Assembly (NCBI RefSeq): GCF_035989885.1
Contig: NZ_CP108518.1
Location: 186,001-250,000 of the forward strand
Direction: 5' to 3'
Length of the DNA: 64,000 nt
DNA from: Streptomyces sp. NBC_01232
Lineage (GTDB): Bacteria > Actinomycetota > Actinomycetes > Streptomycetales > Streptomycetaceae
A program made the position numbers and the translations under genes. Below are positions 24,334 to 32,027 of the stretch, piece by piece. How positions within the stretch are numbered: the first letter of the stretch is position 1; the number at the start of each line of letters is the position of its first letter. The notes below the pieces were generated by a model. That model had not been told where the DNA came from. It did not search any database and saw only the letters and a program-made list of their open reading frames with translations.

Positions 24334-24951
24334 ATGCAGGGACCGAAGAGCAGACGCGCCGGTGTCATCGTGGTCGCCCTGGCCGCCGCACTCCTCCCCT
24401 TGGCCTCGCCGTCCTCCGCGGCGGACACGCCCTCGACGTCACCCGTCCGGTTCCAGGTCACGACCACCACCGGCTGGGGCGACCAGGTCTTCGCCGTCGG
24501 CAGCGATCCGGCCCTCGGATCCTGGGATCCGGCCCGCGCGCTGCCGCTCGACGCGCACGGCTATCCCGCATGGGACGCCGAGGCCCTCGTGGGCTCCGGC
24601 TCGTCCGTCGCGTACAAGTACCTGGTGAAGGGGGCCGACGGAACGATCACCTGGGAGGCCGGGCCGGACCGCAGCTTCCGGCCCCGGCCCGACACCGCCC
24701 TCACCACCCGGGACACGTTCCGGCGCACACCCGGCACGCCGGCCTCCGGCATCGCGCCCACGTGCGTCACCTGGTCCGAGACCTGGCGCTACACCTCGGT
24801 CTTCAACGGCTGCGGCGACACCCGCGGCCTCCAGGTCCTCTACCAGGACGGCAGCAGTTCGCCCTGCCGGGAGGTCGCCGCCGCCACGACCGCCACCTTC
24901 GCGGGATACGGCCCGCACGAGAACCACCCCGTGGCGGTCAACCACTGCTGA
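24334..24951 (+). CDS. secreted fusion of CBM20 starch-binding domain and tendamistat-type alpha-amylase inhibitor
   Basis: A 205-residue protein; GAAGGGA precedes ATG 24334. Residues 1-30 are a signal peptide ending SPSSAA. Residues about 38-118 are a CBM20 starch-binding domain (VRFQVTTTTGWGDQVFAVGSDPALGSWDPARALPL in layout, YKYLVK, ITWEAGPDRSFR) with likely sugar-stacking W64 and W107. Residues 141-205 align with tendamistat: APTCVT, the amylase-blocking W151-R152-Y153 triplet, NGC, VLYQD and the four cysteines C144, C160, C178, C205 at spacings 15, 17 and 26 (15, 17 and 27 in tendamistat). It should bind starch and inhibit animal-type amylases outside the cell. It follows the alpha-glucoside operon and has its own maltose-type operator. 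Confidence 0.88.
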   Translation: MQGPKSRRAGVIVVALAAALLPLASPSSAADTPSTSPVRFQVTTTTGWGDQVFAVGSDPALGSWDPARALPLDAHGYPAWDAEALVGSGSSVAYKYLVKGADGTITWEAGPDRSFRPRPDTALTTRDTFRRTPGTPASGIAPTCVTWSETWRYTSVFNGCGDTRGLQVLYQDGSSSPCREVAAATTATFAGYGPHENHPVAVNHC

Positions 24952-24995
24952 CCGTCCCGCACTTGTCCGCGACCGGCTCCGCCGCGTCGGCGCGG

Positions 24996-26243
24996 TCAGA
25001 GGGTCGCTGTCGGGGTGTCGCTCTGTTCGCGCATCGCCCAGGGTGACCCGTACGCGGTGAGCAGGTCGAGGAAGGGGAGCGGCGGGAGCGCCTCGGGGCC
25101 CAGTACGCCGGCCTGCGACCAGACGCCGGTGGCGAGGAGTTCGAGGGCCACCACCGGGTTGACGGCGGTCTGCCAGACGACGGCCTGGGAGCCGTACTCC
25201 CGCATGGACCACTGGTTGTCGACCACGTGGTAGAGGTAGACCTCGCGGGGCAGGCCGTCCTTGGTGCCCTTGACCCAGGTGCCGGCGCAGGTCTTTCCGG
25301 TCATGCGGTCCCCGAGCGTCGCCGGATCGGGCAGGCAGGCGGCGACCACGTCGCGGGGTGAGACCCGCACCTCCGCGCCGTCCTCGCCGCGGACCGCGAC
25401 CCGGTCGGTGGAGTCCAGGCCCAGGGCGTGGAGGGTCTTGAGCTTGCCGATGAAGTCGTCGCCGAGGCCGTACTTGAAGGTGACCCGGCGGGCTCCGACC
25501 CAGCGGGGGACGAGGAGGACCTCCTCGTGTTCGACGTTGACGCACTCGACGGGGCCGATGCCCTCGGGGAAGTCGAAGACCTCGGGCTCGCTGAAGGGCT
25601 CGGTGGTGAACCAGCCGCGCTCGCGCTCGTAGACGACCGGGGGGTTCAGGCACTCCTCGATCGTCGTCCAGATGTTGAAGGACGGGGCGAAGTCGAACCC
25701 CTCGACGGCCAGGTTCGCACCGTCGCGGATGCCGATCTCGTCGATGTCGTCGAAGAGGGTGTCGGCCGCGTAGCGGGCGAAGACGTCCGAGAGCCCGGGC
25801 TCGACGCCCATCCCGACGAGCGCGAGGCGGCCCGACTTCTCCCATTCCTCGGCCCGTTCGAACTGCTCGTCACCGAGCTTCACGCCGCATTCGCCGTGCG
25901 GGCGGTCCGGGTGCGGCCGGGAGAGGGACATGGCCATGTCGAGGTAGTGGCTGCCCGCCGCCAGCGCGGCGTTGAACAGGGGCATGACGAAGCGCGGGTC
26001 CGTGGCATTCATCAGGACGTCGCATCCGCTCTCGGTGAGCAGCCGGGTGACCGCCGCCTCGTCGGAGGCGTCCACGCGGCGGGCGCTGAACCGCTGCTCG
26101 GCGCCGCCCAGGGCCGCGACCGCCGCCTCGGCGCGGGCCAGATCGTAGTCGGCGACGACGAAGTGGTCGAAGAAGTCGCGGCGGGCGGCGATCTTGGTGA
26201 TCGCGCTCCCGACACCGCCGGCACCCACAAGCAGAACACGCAT
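24996..26243 (-). CDS. saccharopine-dehydrogenase-family NAD(P)-dependent oxidoreductase
   Basis: A 415-residue enzyme. The N-terminal Rossmann domain has VLLVGAGGVGSAI, then DVLMNATDPRFVMPLFNAALAAGSHYLDMAM and GMGVEPGLSDVFARYAAD, typical of saccharopine dehydrogenase/carboxynorspermidine synthase relatives. The C-terminal half is the catalytic domain. It probably oxidises or reduces an amino-acid-derived imine, but the substrate is not evident. The ATG at 26243 follows AAAGGA. It is divergent from a TetR gene and shares a control region with it; a decayed amino-acid permease beyond tetR may once have been its transporter. Confidence 0.85.
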   Translation of the reverse strand: MRVLLVGAGGVGSAITKIAARRDFFDHFVVADYDLARAEAAVAALGGAEQRFSARRVDASDEAAVTRLLTESGCDVLMNATDPRFVMPLFNAALAAGSHYLDMAMSLSRPHPDRPHGECGVKLGDEQFERAEEWEKSGRLALVGMGVEPGLSDVFARYAADTLFDDIDEIGIRDGANLAVEGFDFAPSFNIWTTIEECLNPPVVYERERGWFTTEPFSEPEVFDFPEGIGPVECVNVEHEEVLLVPRWVGARRVTFKYGLGDDFIGKLKTLHALGLDSTDRVAVRGEDGAEVRVSPRDVVAACLPDPATLGDRMTGKTCAGTWVKGTKDGLPREVYLYHVVDNQWSMREYGSQAVVWQTAVNPVVALELLATGVWSQAGVLGPEALPPLPFLDLLTAYGSPWAMREQSDTPTATL

Positions 26244-26309
26244 GGCGAGGTCCTTTCTCTGCGAGGCGTGCGCCTCGGGGGACTGATGGAACCGGGCGCT
26301 CCGAGTTAA

Positions 26310-26330
26310 GGTCAATGGTGTTGGCATAAG
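26310..26330. promoter_or_regulatory. left copy of a 21-bp sequence flanking tetR (candidate TetR operator)
   Basis: The 21-mer beginning GGTCAATGGTGTTGG at 26310 lies between the divergent dehydrogenase and tetR genes. Its exact reverse complement is at 27115-27135, behind tetR and directly before the permease relic. Identity of all 21 bases suggests a shared operator for the three genes, or the arms of a mobile or invertible segment. Confidence 0.65.
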
Positions 26331-26346
26331 GATGGGAGAGTGCCCG

Positions 26347-27105
26347 ATGGCGAAGGACGTGGTTCCGGAAGAGGCCCGCAGGCGGCGGCGTCCGACCCGG
26401 CAGGGGACGGTGCTCTCCGAGCGCCTGATCGTCGAGACGGCCCTGCGGATGGTGCGCGAGCACGGCAGCGCGGGCCTGTCCGCCCGGCGGCTGGGCGCCG
26501 CCCTCGGCGCGGACCCCAGCACCCTGTACCGGTATTTCGACGGCATGGACGGCCTGACTCTGGCCATCGGCGAGGAGCTGATCGGCCGGGCGCTCGCCGG
26601 CTGGGTTCCCACCGGGCAGTGGCGCGACGACCTGCGCTCGCTCGGGCTGCGCATCCACGGCGCCTACCTCGCGCATCCCCAGGCGGCGCTGCTGACCGCG
26701 AGCCGGGTGACCGGCCGGCCGCGCGAGATCGCCGCCGACGAGGCGATCCTCGGCAGCCTGCGCAGCGCGGGATTCGCGGACGGGGACGCCGTACGGATCT
26801 ACCACGCGTACATCGACCAGTCGCTGGCCTTCGCGGCGCTCGACGCGGGTCCGCTCGCGCTGACGGAGAAGGCGCGCGAGTCGGACGAGGAGAGGTGGGA
26901 GTCGACGTACGCACGGCTGCCGGCGGACGAATACCCGAACATCGCGGCCACCGCCGGGCTGCTGGCGGCCCGCATGCCGCACAGCGCCTACCCGGTCGCG
27001 CTGGAGATGCTGCTGGACACCGCCGAGAGGCAACTGGCCGAGGCGGCCGGGAGGTCCGGGGGCCGGCCGGCAGCCGGGGGCAGGGACGCGGGGCGGCGCG
27101 GCTGA
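26347..27105 (+). CDS. TetR-family transcriptional regulator
   Basis: A 252-residue TetR protein. The helix-turn-helix is in residues 22-68 (LIVETALRMVREHGSAGLSARRLGAALGADPSTLYRYFDGMDGLTLAIGEEL), followed by a TetR_C ligand domain (DQSLAFAALDAG, PHSAYPVALEMLLD). ATG 26347 follows GGGAG; an in-frame ATG at 26332 has no usable ribosome site. It is the likely repressor of the divergent dehydrogenase and, through the second 21-bp site, of the former permease gene. Confidence 0.88.
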   Translation: MAKDVVPEEARRRRRPTRQGTVLSERLIVETALRMVREHGSAGLSARRLGAALGADPSTLYRYFDGMDGLTLAIGEELIGRALAGWVPTGQWRDDLRSLGLRIHGAYLAHPQAALLTASRVTGRPREIAADEAILGSLRSAGFADGDAVRIYHAYIDQSLAFAALDAGPLALTEKARESDEERWESTYARLPADEYPNIAATAGLLAARMPHSAYPVALEMLLDTAERQLAEAAGRSGGRPAAGGRDAGRRG

Positions 27106-27114
27106 TCCGGCGTA

Positions 27115-27135
27115 CTTATGCCAACACCATTGACC
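27115..27135. promoter_or_regulatory. right copy of the 21-bp tetR-flanking sequence
   Basis: Exact reverse complement of 26310-26330. It sits 10 nt after the tetR stop codon and abuts the point where permease homology begins, showing that the permease lost its start and first membrane helices up to this site. Confidence 0.65.
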
Positions 27136-28163
27136 CTCTGTGCGGCGTACGGGTTTCCTCATCGCATCCGCTTTCTACTACCTGAACAGGGCCGACCCCG
27201 ACTGCGGCACGACCTTTTCGTGGGTGACGCGTGCGCTCGGTCCCACGGCCGGCTGGCTGGGCGGCTGGGCGATCGCCATGACCGGGCTCCTGGTGGTCGG
27301 CTCGCTCGCCGACGTGGCCGTCCATTTCGGCCTGCTGGCCGTCGGCCTGGACGGCTGGGCCGGTGACACCCTGATCCGCCAGGCACTGACCGTGCTGGTG
27401 ATCGTGACGATGGCGGCGCTGTGCGTGCGGGACACGCAGGCCGCGGCCCGCCTGCAGAAGGTCCTCGTCCTGCTGCAGACCCTCTGCCCGTTCGCGTTCG
27501 CTGCCGTCGCCCTCTACCGGTCCACGCCGGCACCGGGTCGCTCGACGCGCCGCGGCCGTCCGTCGGCTGGCTCGACCCCTTCGGGGCGGGAGGCACGGCG
27601 CTGACCGGCGGGCTGCTCCTCGGCGTCTTCGTCTACTGGGGCTGGGAGTCGGCCGTCAACCTCGCCGAGGAGACGGCGGACCCTTCCTCCACCCCGGGCA
27701 GGGCCGGCATCTGGTCGACCGTCGTCCTCCTGGCCGCCTACGTGTCCGTGGCCTTCGCCGCCGTACGCCGGCACCGGCTATCTCCCCGCACACGCCGACG
27801 CCGAGGAGGCCGTCTTCGCCTCCCTGGCCCGCGAGGCACTCGGCGGATGGGACTGGACCGTTCTCCTCGCCGTCGCCACCTCGGCACTCGCCTCGACCCA
27901 GACGACGATCATCCCGGCCTCCCGCACCGCACTGTCCATGGCCCGCCGACACGCCCTCACCGGCATCGCCTGCGCGGTCTACCACCGGGGCCGGCTGACC
28001 TCGGGGGTGCGCGCGTTCCTGTTCATCGGCGCCGGACCCCTCGCCGGAGCGGGTCCACGAGGGCCCGGACGACGGGCCGAAAGCATCGCGGCCCGGCTCC
28101 CCCGGCCCGCTGGACGGCGCCGAACCCGAGGCGGGCGGGCGGGCCGTGACAGGACGGCGGTGA
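27136..28163 (+). pseudogene. amino-acid permease (APC family), heavily decayed
   Basis: APC-family permease sequence in three successive frames. YYLNRADPDCGTTFSWVTRALGPTAGWLGGWAI begins without the usual first helix. The frame runs to about 27540, then continues in another frame (LLLGVFVYWGWESAVNLAEETADPS to VAFAAV, about 27780), and in a third frame (GYLPAHADAEEAVFASLAREALGGWDW, TTIIPASRTALSMARRHAL). There it jumps to TGIACAVYHRGRLTSGVRAFLFIGAGPLAGAG, an internal deletion of many residues, and ends about 28163. Truncation, two frameshifts and a deletion make it non-functional. Confidence 0.85.
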
Positions 28164-28235
28164 GGGGGCGGCGGTCAGGGGGCGGCGGTGAGGGCTCCGG
28201 GGCGATTGTCAGTGCCTCGCGAGAGGATCACTCCC

Positions 28236-30299
28236 ATGACGAACCTTTCCGCCGTTGAGGCGCTGTCCAGCATGTCCGGCCGGTCCGAGTACGAGGCCGC
28301 GCTCGAGCGCCTGCGCGCCGCATCGGGTGCGTACTACGCCGACGGCGACAGCTCGATGGACGACGCGACCTACGACCGGCTCCGGCTCGCCGTACTGGCC
28401 TGGGAGGAGCAGCACCCCGAGGACGTCGCCGCCGACTCCCCCACCGGACAGGTCGGCGACGGCGTCGCCCCGGCCGGTGACGTCGCGCACACCACCCGGC
28501 TGCTCAGCCTGGACAACGTCTTCAACCCCGAAGGCCTGCTGTCGTGGGGCGAATCCCTGCAGCGCCGGCTGGGCGCCGCTGCGGCCGGCGGGTTCACCGT
28601 CGAGCCGAAGCTGGACGGCGCGGCCGTGGCGGCCCGCTACCGGGCGGGGCGGCTGGTGCAGATCATCACGCGTGGCGACGGCAGCAGCGGCGAGGACATC
28701 AGCCACGTCATCGGGCAGATCGAGGGCCTGCCCGAGCGGTTGGCGGTGCCCGCCACCTTCGAGGTGCGCGGCGAGGTGCTGTTCACCCAGGAGCAGTTCG
28801 AGACCGCGAACGCGGTCCGCACCGCGCACGGCGCGCAGGTCTTCGCCAACCCCCGCAACGGCACGGCCGGCACCCTGCGGGCGAAGGACCGCCCGTACCG
28901 GCTGATGATGACGTTCTGGACGTACGGCGCCGTCGAGCTGGACGGGGAGGCGTTCCTGCCCGTCGGGGGCACGCACGCCGAGGTGCTGGCCGCTGTCGCC
29001 GCGGCCGGAGTGCGGACGACCGCGGACACACCGGCCGGGCTTCACGTGGTCGCCACCCTCGCCGAGGCTCAGCAGCGGGTGGACGAGATCGCCGCGATGC
29101 GCCCCGGGCTGCCGTTCGGTATCGACGGTGTCGTGATCAAGGTCAATGACCCGGCCGAGCAGCAAGCGGCAGGCCTGGGCAGCCGTTTCCCCTACTTCGC
29201 CGTCGCCTTCAAGCTCCCGGCCGTCGAGCGGCAGACCGTGCTGGAGGATGTGGTGTGGGAGGTCGGCCGGACCGGCGTGCTCGCCCCGACCGCCATACTC
29301 GCACCCGTCCTGATCGACGGGTCCACGGTCACCCGGGCCACGCTCCACAACCCGGCCGACATCCGGCGCCGCGATCTGCACCTGGGCGACACGGTGACCG
29401 TCTACAAGGCGGGCGACATCATCCCTCGCGTCCAGGCCGCCGTGGTGGCGCTGCGCCCGGCCGGAGCGACGGAGGTGCCGCTCCCCCAGGAGTGCCCCAA
29501 CTGCGGCGGAGAGATCAACAAGACCCAGGAGCGGTGGCGCTGCGCACAGGGCGCGGCCTGCGCCCTCCCGGCCCTCATCGAGTACGCCGCCGGGCGCGAG
29601 ATGCTCGACATCGACGGGCTCGGCAAGACGTACGTGAAGGCCCTGGTCGATGCCGGAGACGTCACGGACGTGGCCGATCTGTTCTTCCTGACCCTCGACC
29701 AGCTCACCACCGCCTCCGGCAGCGCCAGGCGTGCCGCGAAGCTCGCCGAGCAGATCGAAACGGCGAAGACCCGCCCGCTGAGCCGCGTCGTCTGCGCACT
29801 GGGCATCCTGGGGACCGGGCGCAGCATCTCGCGCCGCATCGCCCGGCACTTCGGCACGATGGACGCGGTCCGCGGGGCCGATGCCACGGCCATGCAGGCC
29901 GTGGACGGCATCGGCCCGGAGAAGGCCCCGGTGATAGTCGACCAGATCGCCGCCCTGGCTGCGGTCATCGACAAGCTCGCCGCGGCGGGGGTCAATATGA
30001 CCGAGCCTCAGGAGCCGGCCGAGGCACAGGGATCGGGTCCGCTGGCCGGCAAGGTCGTGGTGGTGACGGGGAAGATGACCGGAGCGCTGGAGGGCCGGGG
30101 GCGGGACGCCATGAACGTCCTGATCGAGAAGGCGGGCGGGCGCGCGGGCAGCAGCGTCAGCGCGAAGACCTCCGTCCTGGTCTCCGCGCCGTCCGCGAAC
30201 GGCAAGCCGAGTTCGAAGGCCGTGAAGGCCGCCGAACTCGGTGTCGAGGTGCTCACCCCGGAGGCCTTCGCCGAACTGGTCGCCGACTTCCTGGACTGA
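28236..30299 (+). CDS. ligA: NAD-dependent DNA ligase
   Basis: A 687-residue ligase with the complete bacterial LigA domain order: Ia domain with Tyr for NMN binding, adenylation domain with nucleophile K125 (EPKLDGAAVAARY), OB fold, zinc finger CPNC...C...C (about 424-446), helix-hairpin-helix region (IDGLGKTYV, ALGILGTGRSISRRIARHFG) and a C-terminal BRCT domain (GKVVVVTGKM, about 612-687). It seals nicks with NAD as adenylate donor. GAGAGGA precedes the ATG. There is no replication neighbour, so it may be a second copy and not the housekeeping ligase. Confidence 0.93.
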   Translation: MTNLSAVEALSSMSGRSEYEAALERLRAASGAYYADGDSSMDDATYDRLRLAVLAWEEQHPEDVAADSPTGQVGDGVAPAGDVAHTTRLLSLDNVFNPEGLLSWGESLQRRLGAAAAGGFTVEPKLDGAAVAARYRAGRLVQIITRGDGSSGEDISHVIGQIEGLPERLAVPATFEVRGEVLFTQEQFETANAVRTAHGAQVFANPRNGTAGTLRAKDRPYRLMMTFWTYGAVELDGEAFLPVGGTHAEVLAAVAAAGVRTTADTPAGLHVVATLAEAQQRVDEIAAMRPGLPFGIDGVVIKVNDPAEQQAAGLGSRFPYFAVAFKLPAVERQTVLEDVVWEVGRTGVLAPTAILAPVLIDGSTVTRATLHNPADIRRRDLHLGDTVTVYKAGDIIPRVQAAVVALRPAGATEVPLPQECPNCGGEINKTQERWRCAQGAACALPALIEYAAGREMLDIDGLGKTYVKALVDAGDVTDVADLFFLTLDQLTTASGSARRAAKLAEQIETAKTRPLSRVVCALGILGTGRSISRRIARHFGTMDAVRGADATAMQAVDGIGPEKAPVIVDQIAALAAVIDKLAAAGVNMTEPQEPAEAQGSGPLAGKVVVVTGKMTGALEGRGRDAMNVLIEKAGGRAGSSVSAKTSVLVSAPSANGKPSSKAVKAAELGVEVLTPEAFAELVADFLD

Positions 30300-30313
30300 C
30301 CGGCCTGTTGCCG

Positions 30314-30344
30314 CGGAGGGACGCGCCGACGGCGCGTCCCTCCG
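30314..30344 (+). terminator. 14-bp stem terminator of ligA
   Basis: Positions 30314-30327 pair with 30331-30344 around GAC, 15 nt after the stop codon. GTCC/GGCC-rich simple repeats follow up to about 30410. Confidence 0.85.
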
Positions 30345-30558
30345 GCCGGTCGTCCGGCCGGTCGGCCGTACGGTCGTCCGTCCGGTCCGCCGTGCGGAGG
30401 CTGCCGGGCCGGGACATCACCGGTCGTTGAGCCGGCGGCGACGGGGGCGAAGTAGGCTCCCCGGCGGGGCGGGCCGGGCAGGCGGTCCTGACCCTGCCGC
30501 CGAAGGTGATGCGGAATGTGCGTGTGAACGCGCCCTCCGCCCGACCACAGGAGACCGT

Positions 30559-31323
30559 ATGGCAACAGCGACCGACCACTACGAAGACCTGCTCGCCGAC
30601 CAGTACACCTGGATGCTCGGCGGGGACATCACCTCTCTGGCCGAGGGACAGGCCTCCCTGCTGAAGGGCCTCGGCGTCCTCCCCGACGAGGGTCACGCCG
30701 AGGCGGGCGGCCACGCGATCGACCTCGGCTGCGGGCCCGGCGTCCAGTCCCTGGCCCTGGCCGCCCTCGGGTTCAGTCCTGTCACCGCCGTCGACACCAG
30801 CGGAAAGCTCCTGGCCGAACTCACCCGTTGCGCCGGGGAGAACTCCCCGATCCGCCCCCTGAACGCCGACATCCGTACCGCCCTGCCCCGGATCGCGGCC
30901 CCCGGAACAGCAGCGGCGGTCCTCTGCATGGGAGACACCCTCCCGCATCTGCCCACGCCGTCGGACGTTCCGGCCCTCCTCGCCGACGTCCGTCGGGCGC
31001 TGGCCCCCGGCGGCCACCTCGTCATCACCTACCGCGACCTCAGCGCACCCCTGGAAGGCACCGACCGTTTCCTTCCCGTGCGCAGCGACGAGAACCGGCT
31101 GCTGACCTGCTTCCTGGAATACGTCGACGAGGACACCGTGATGGTCCACGACCTCCTCCACACCCGCGCCGACGGTGGGTGGACCCTGCGCACCAGCAGT
31201 TACCCGAAGCTGCGGATCCCCGCCGAGCGGCTGGCCGCCCAGTGCCGCGAGGCCGGCCTGGAGATCTCGCACGAAGCCGCCGGCGCGCGGGGCATGCGCG
31301 TGCTCCACGCCCGCAAGCCGTAG
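30559..31323 (+). CDS. class I SAM-dependent methyltransferase
   Basis: A 254-residue Rossmann methyltransferase: motif I AIDLGCGPGVQSLALAALG (about 50-68), acidic D at AVDTS, motif IV VLCMGDTLPHL, and post-I/IV ALAPGGHLVITYRDLSAP. ACAGGAG precedes the ATG. The C-terminal beta part (DEDTVMVHDLLHTR...WTLRTSSYPKLRI) is typical of small-molecule methyltransferases. The substrate is unknown. It is monocistronic, bounded by hairpins. Confidence 0.88.
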   Translation: MATATDHYEDLLADQYTWMLGGDITSLAEGQASLLKGLGVLPDEGHAEAGGHAIDLGCGPGVQSLALAALGFSPVTAVDTSGKLLAELTRCAGENSPIRPLNADIRTALPRIAAPGTAAAVLCMGDTLPHLPTPSDVPALLADVRRALAPGGHLVITYRDLSAPLEGTDRFLPVRSDENRLLTCFLEYVDEDTVMVHDLLHTRADGGWTLRTSSYPKLRIPAERLAAQCREAGLEISHEAAGARGMRVLHARKP

Positions 31324-31361
31324 CGGCCCTCCCCGCCGCACCCTGCCGATCGCAGACGGGC

Positions 31362-31390
31362 CCGGGATGTGACCTGTCGTCACATCCCGG
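31362..31390 (+). terminator. 12-bp stem terminator of the methyltransferase gene
   Basis: CCGGGATGTGAC (31362-31373) pairs with GTCACATCCCGG (31379-31390), loop CTGTC. A GGCCGGACGCGG 12-bp direct repeat (about 2.4 copies) lies further on at 31444-31472. Confidence 0.8.
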
Positions 31391-31508
31391 CGTCCGGAGT
31401 GCGGTGCGGCGATCGCGGACCTGGGGCCCGGGACCGGACTCGAGGCCGGACGCGGGGCCGGACGCGGGGCCGTCGGAGCGATGCCTGCGCCGGGGATACC
31501 CTGAGGTC

Positions 31509-32027
31509 ATGCCAGCCCTGAACTCCCCCGCACCGGGCCCGCTGCGCCTGGAACCCGTGACCGGCGACAACTTCGACGCCGTCTGCGCGATACAGGTGCG
31601 ACCCGACCAGAGCCACCTCGTATCCCCCGTCGTGAAGTCGCTCGCCGAGGCGTACGTGCACACGGCGACCGCCTGGCCGCGGGCCATCGTCGACGGCGAC
31701 GAAGTCGTCGGCTTCGTGATGGCCTTCCACGACATCGTCTGGGACCCGGCCACCGACCCCGCCGACCGGCGCAGCGGCATCTGGCGCCTGAACATCGACG
31801 CACGCCACCAGGGCAAGGGGTACGGCCGCTTCGCCGTCCACGCCACCACGGAGGAGATCCGCTCCCGCGGCATCCACGAGGCGTACGTCTGCTGGGACAC
31901 CGGCGACAACAGCCCCGAGCCGTTCTATCTCGGCCTCGGCTTCAGTCCCACGGGCGAGCTCAGCGGCGGCCAACGCGTGGCCCGGCTCGCTCTCGCCCCG
32001 AACGGCCCGAGCCCGGCGACGAGTTGA
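31509..32027 (+). CDS. GNAT N-acetyltransferase (spermidine/diamine type)
   Basis: A 172-residue GNAT. LRLEPVTGDNFDAVCAIQVRPDQSHLVSPVVKSLAEAYVH and the acetyl-CoA loop DARHQGKGYGRFAV (about 97-110), followed by DNSPEPFYLGLGFSPTGEL, resemble BltD/PaiA-like polyamine acetyltransferases. The start is 6 nt after TACCCT (31497-31502) with no ribosome site, so leaderless. The stop overlaps the TTG start of the next gene (TTGA). Confidence 0.82.
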   Translation: MPALNSPAPGPLRLEPVTGDNFDAVCAIQVRPDQSHLVSPVVKSLAEAYVHTATAWPRAIVDGDEVVGFVMAFHDIVWDPATDPADRRSGIWRLNIDARHQGKGYGRFAVHATTEEIRSRGIHEAYVCWDTGDNSPEPFYLGLGFSPTGELSGGQRVARLALAPNGPSPATS

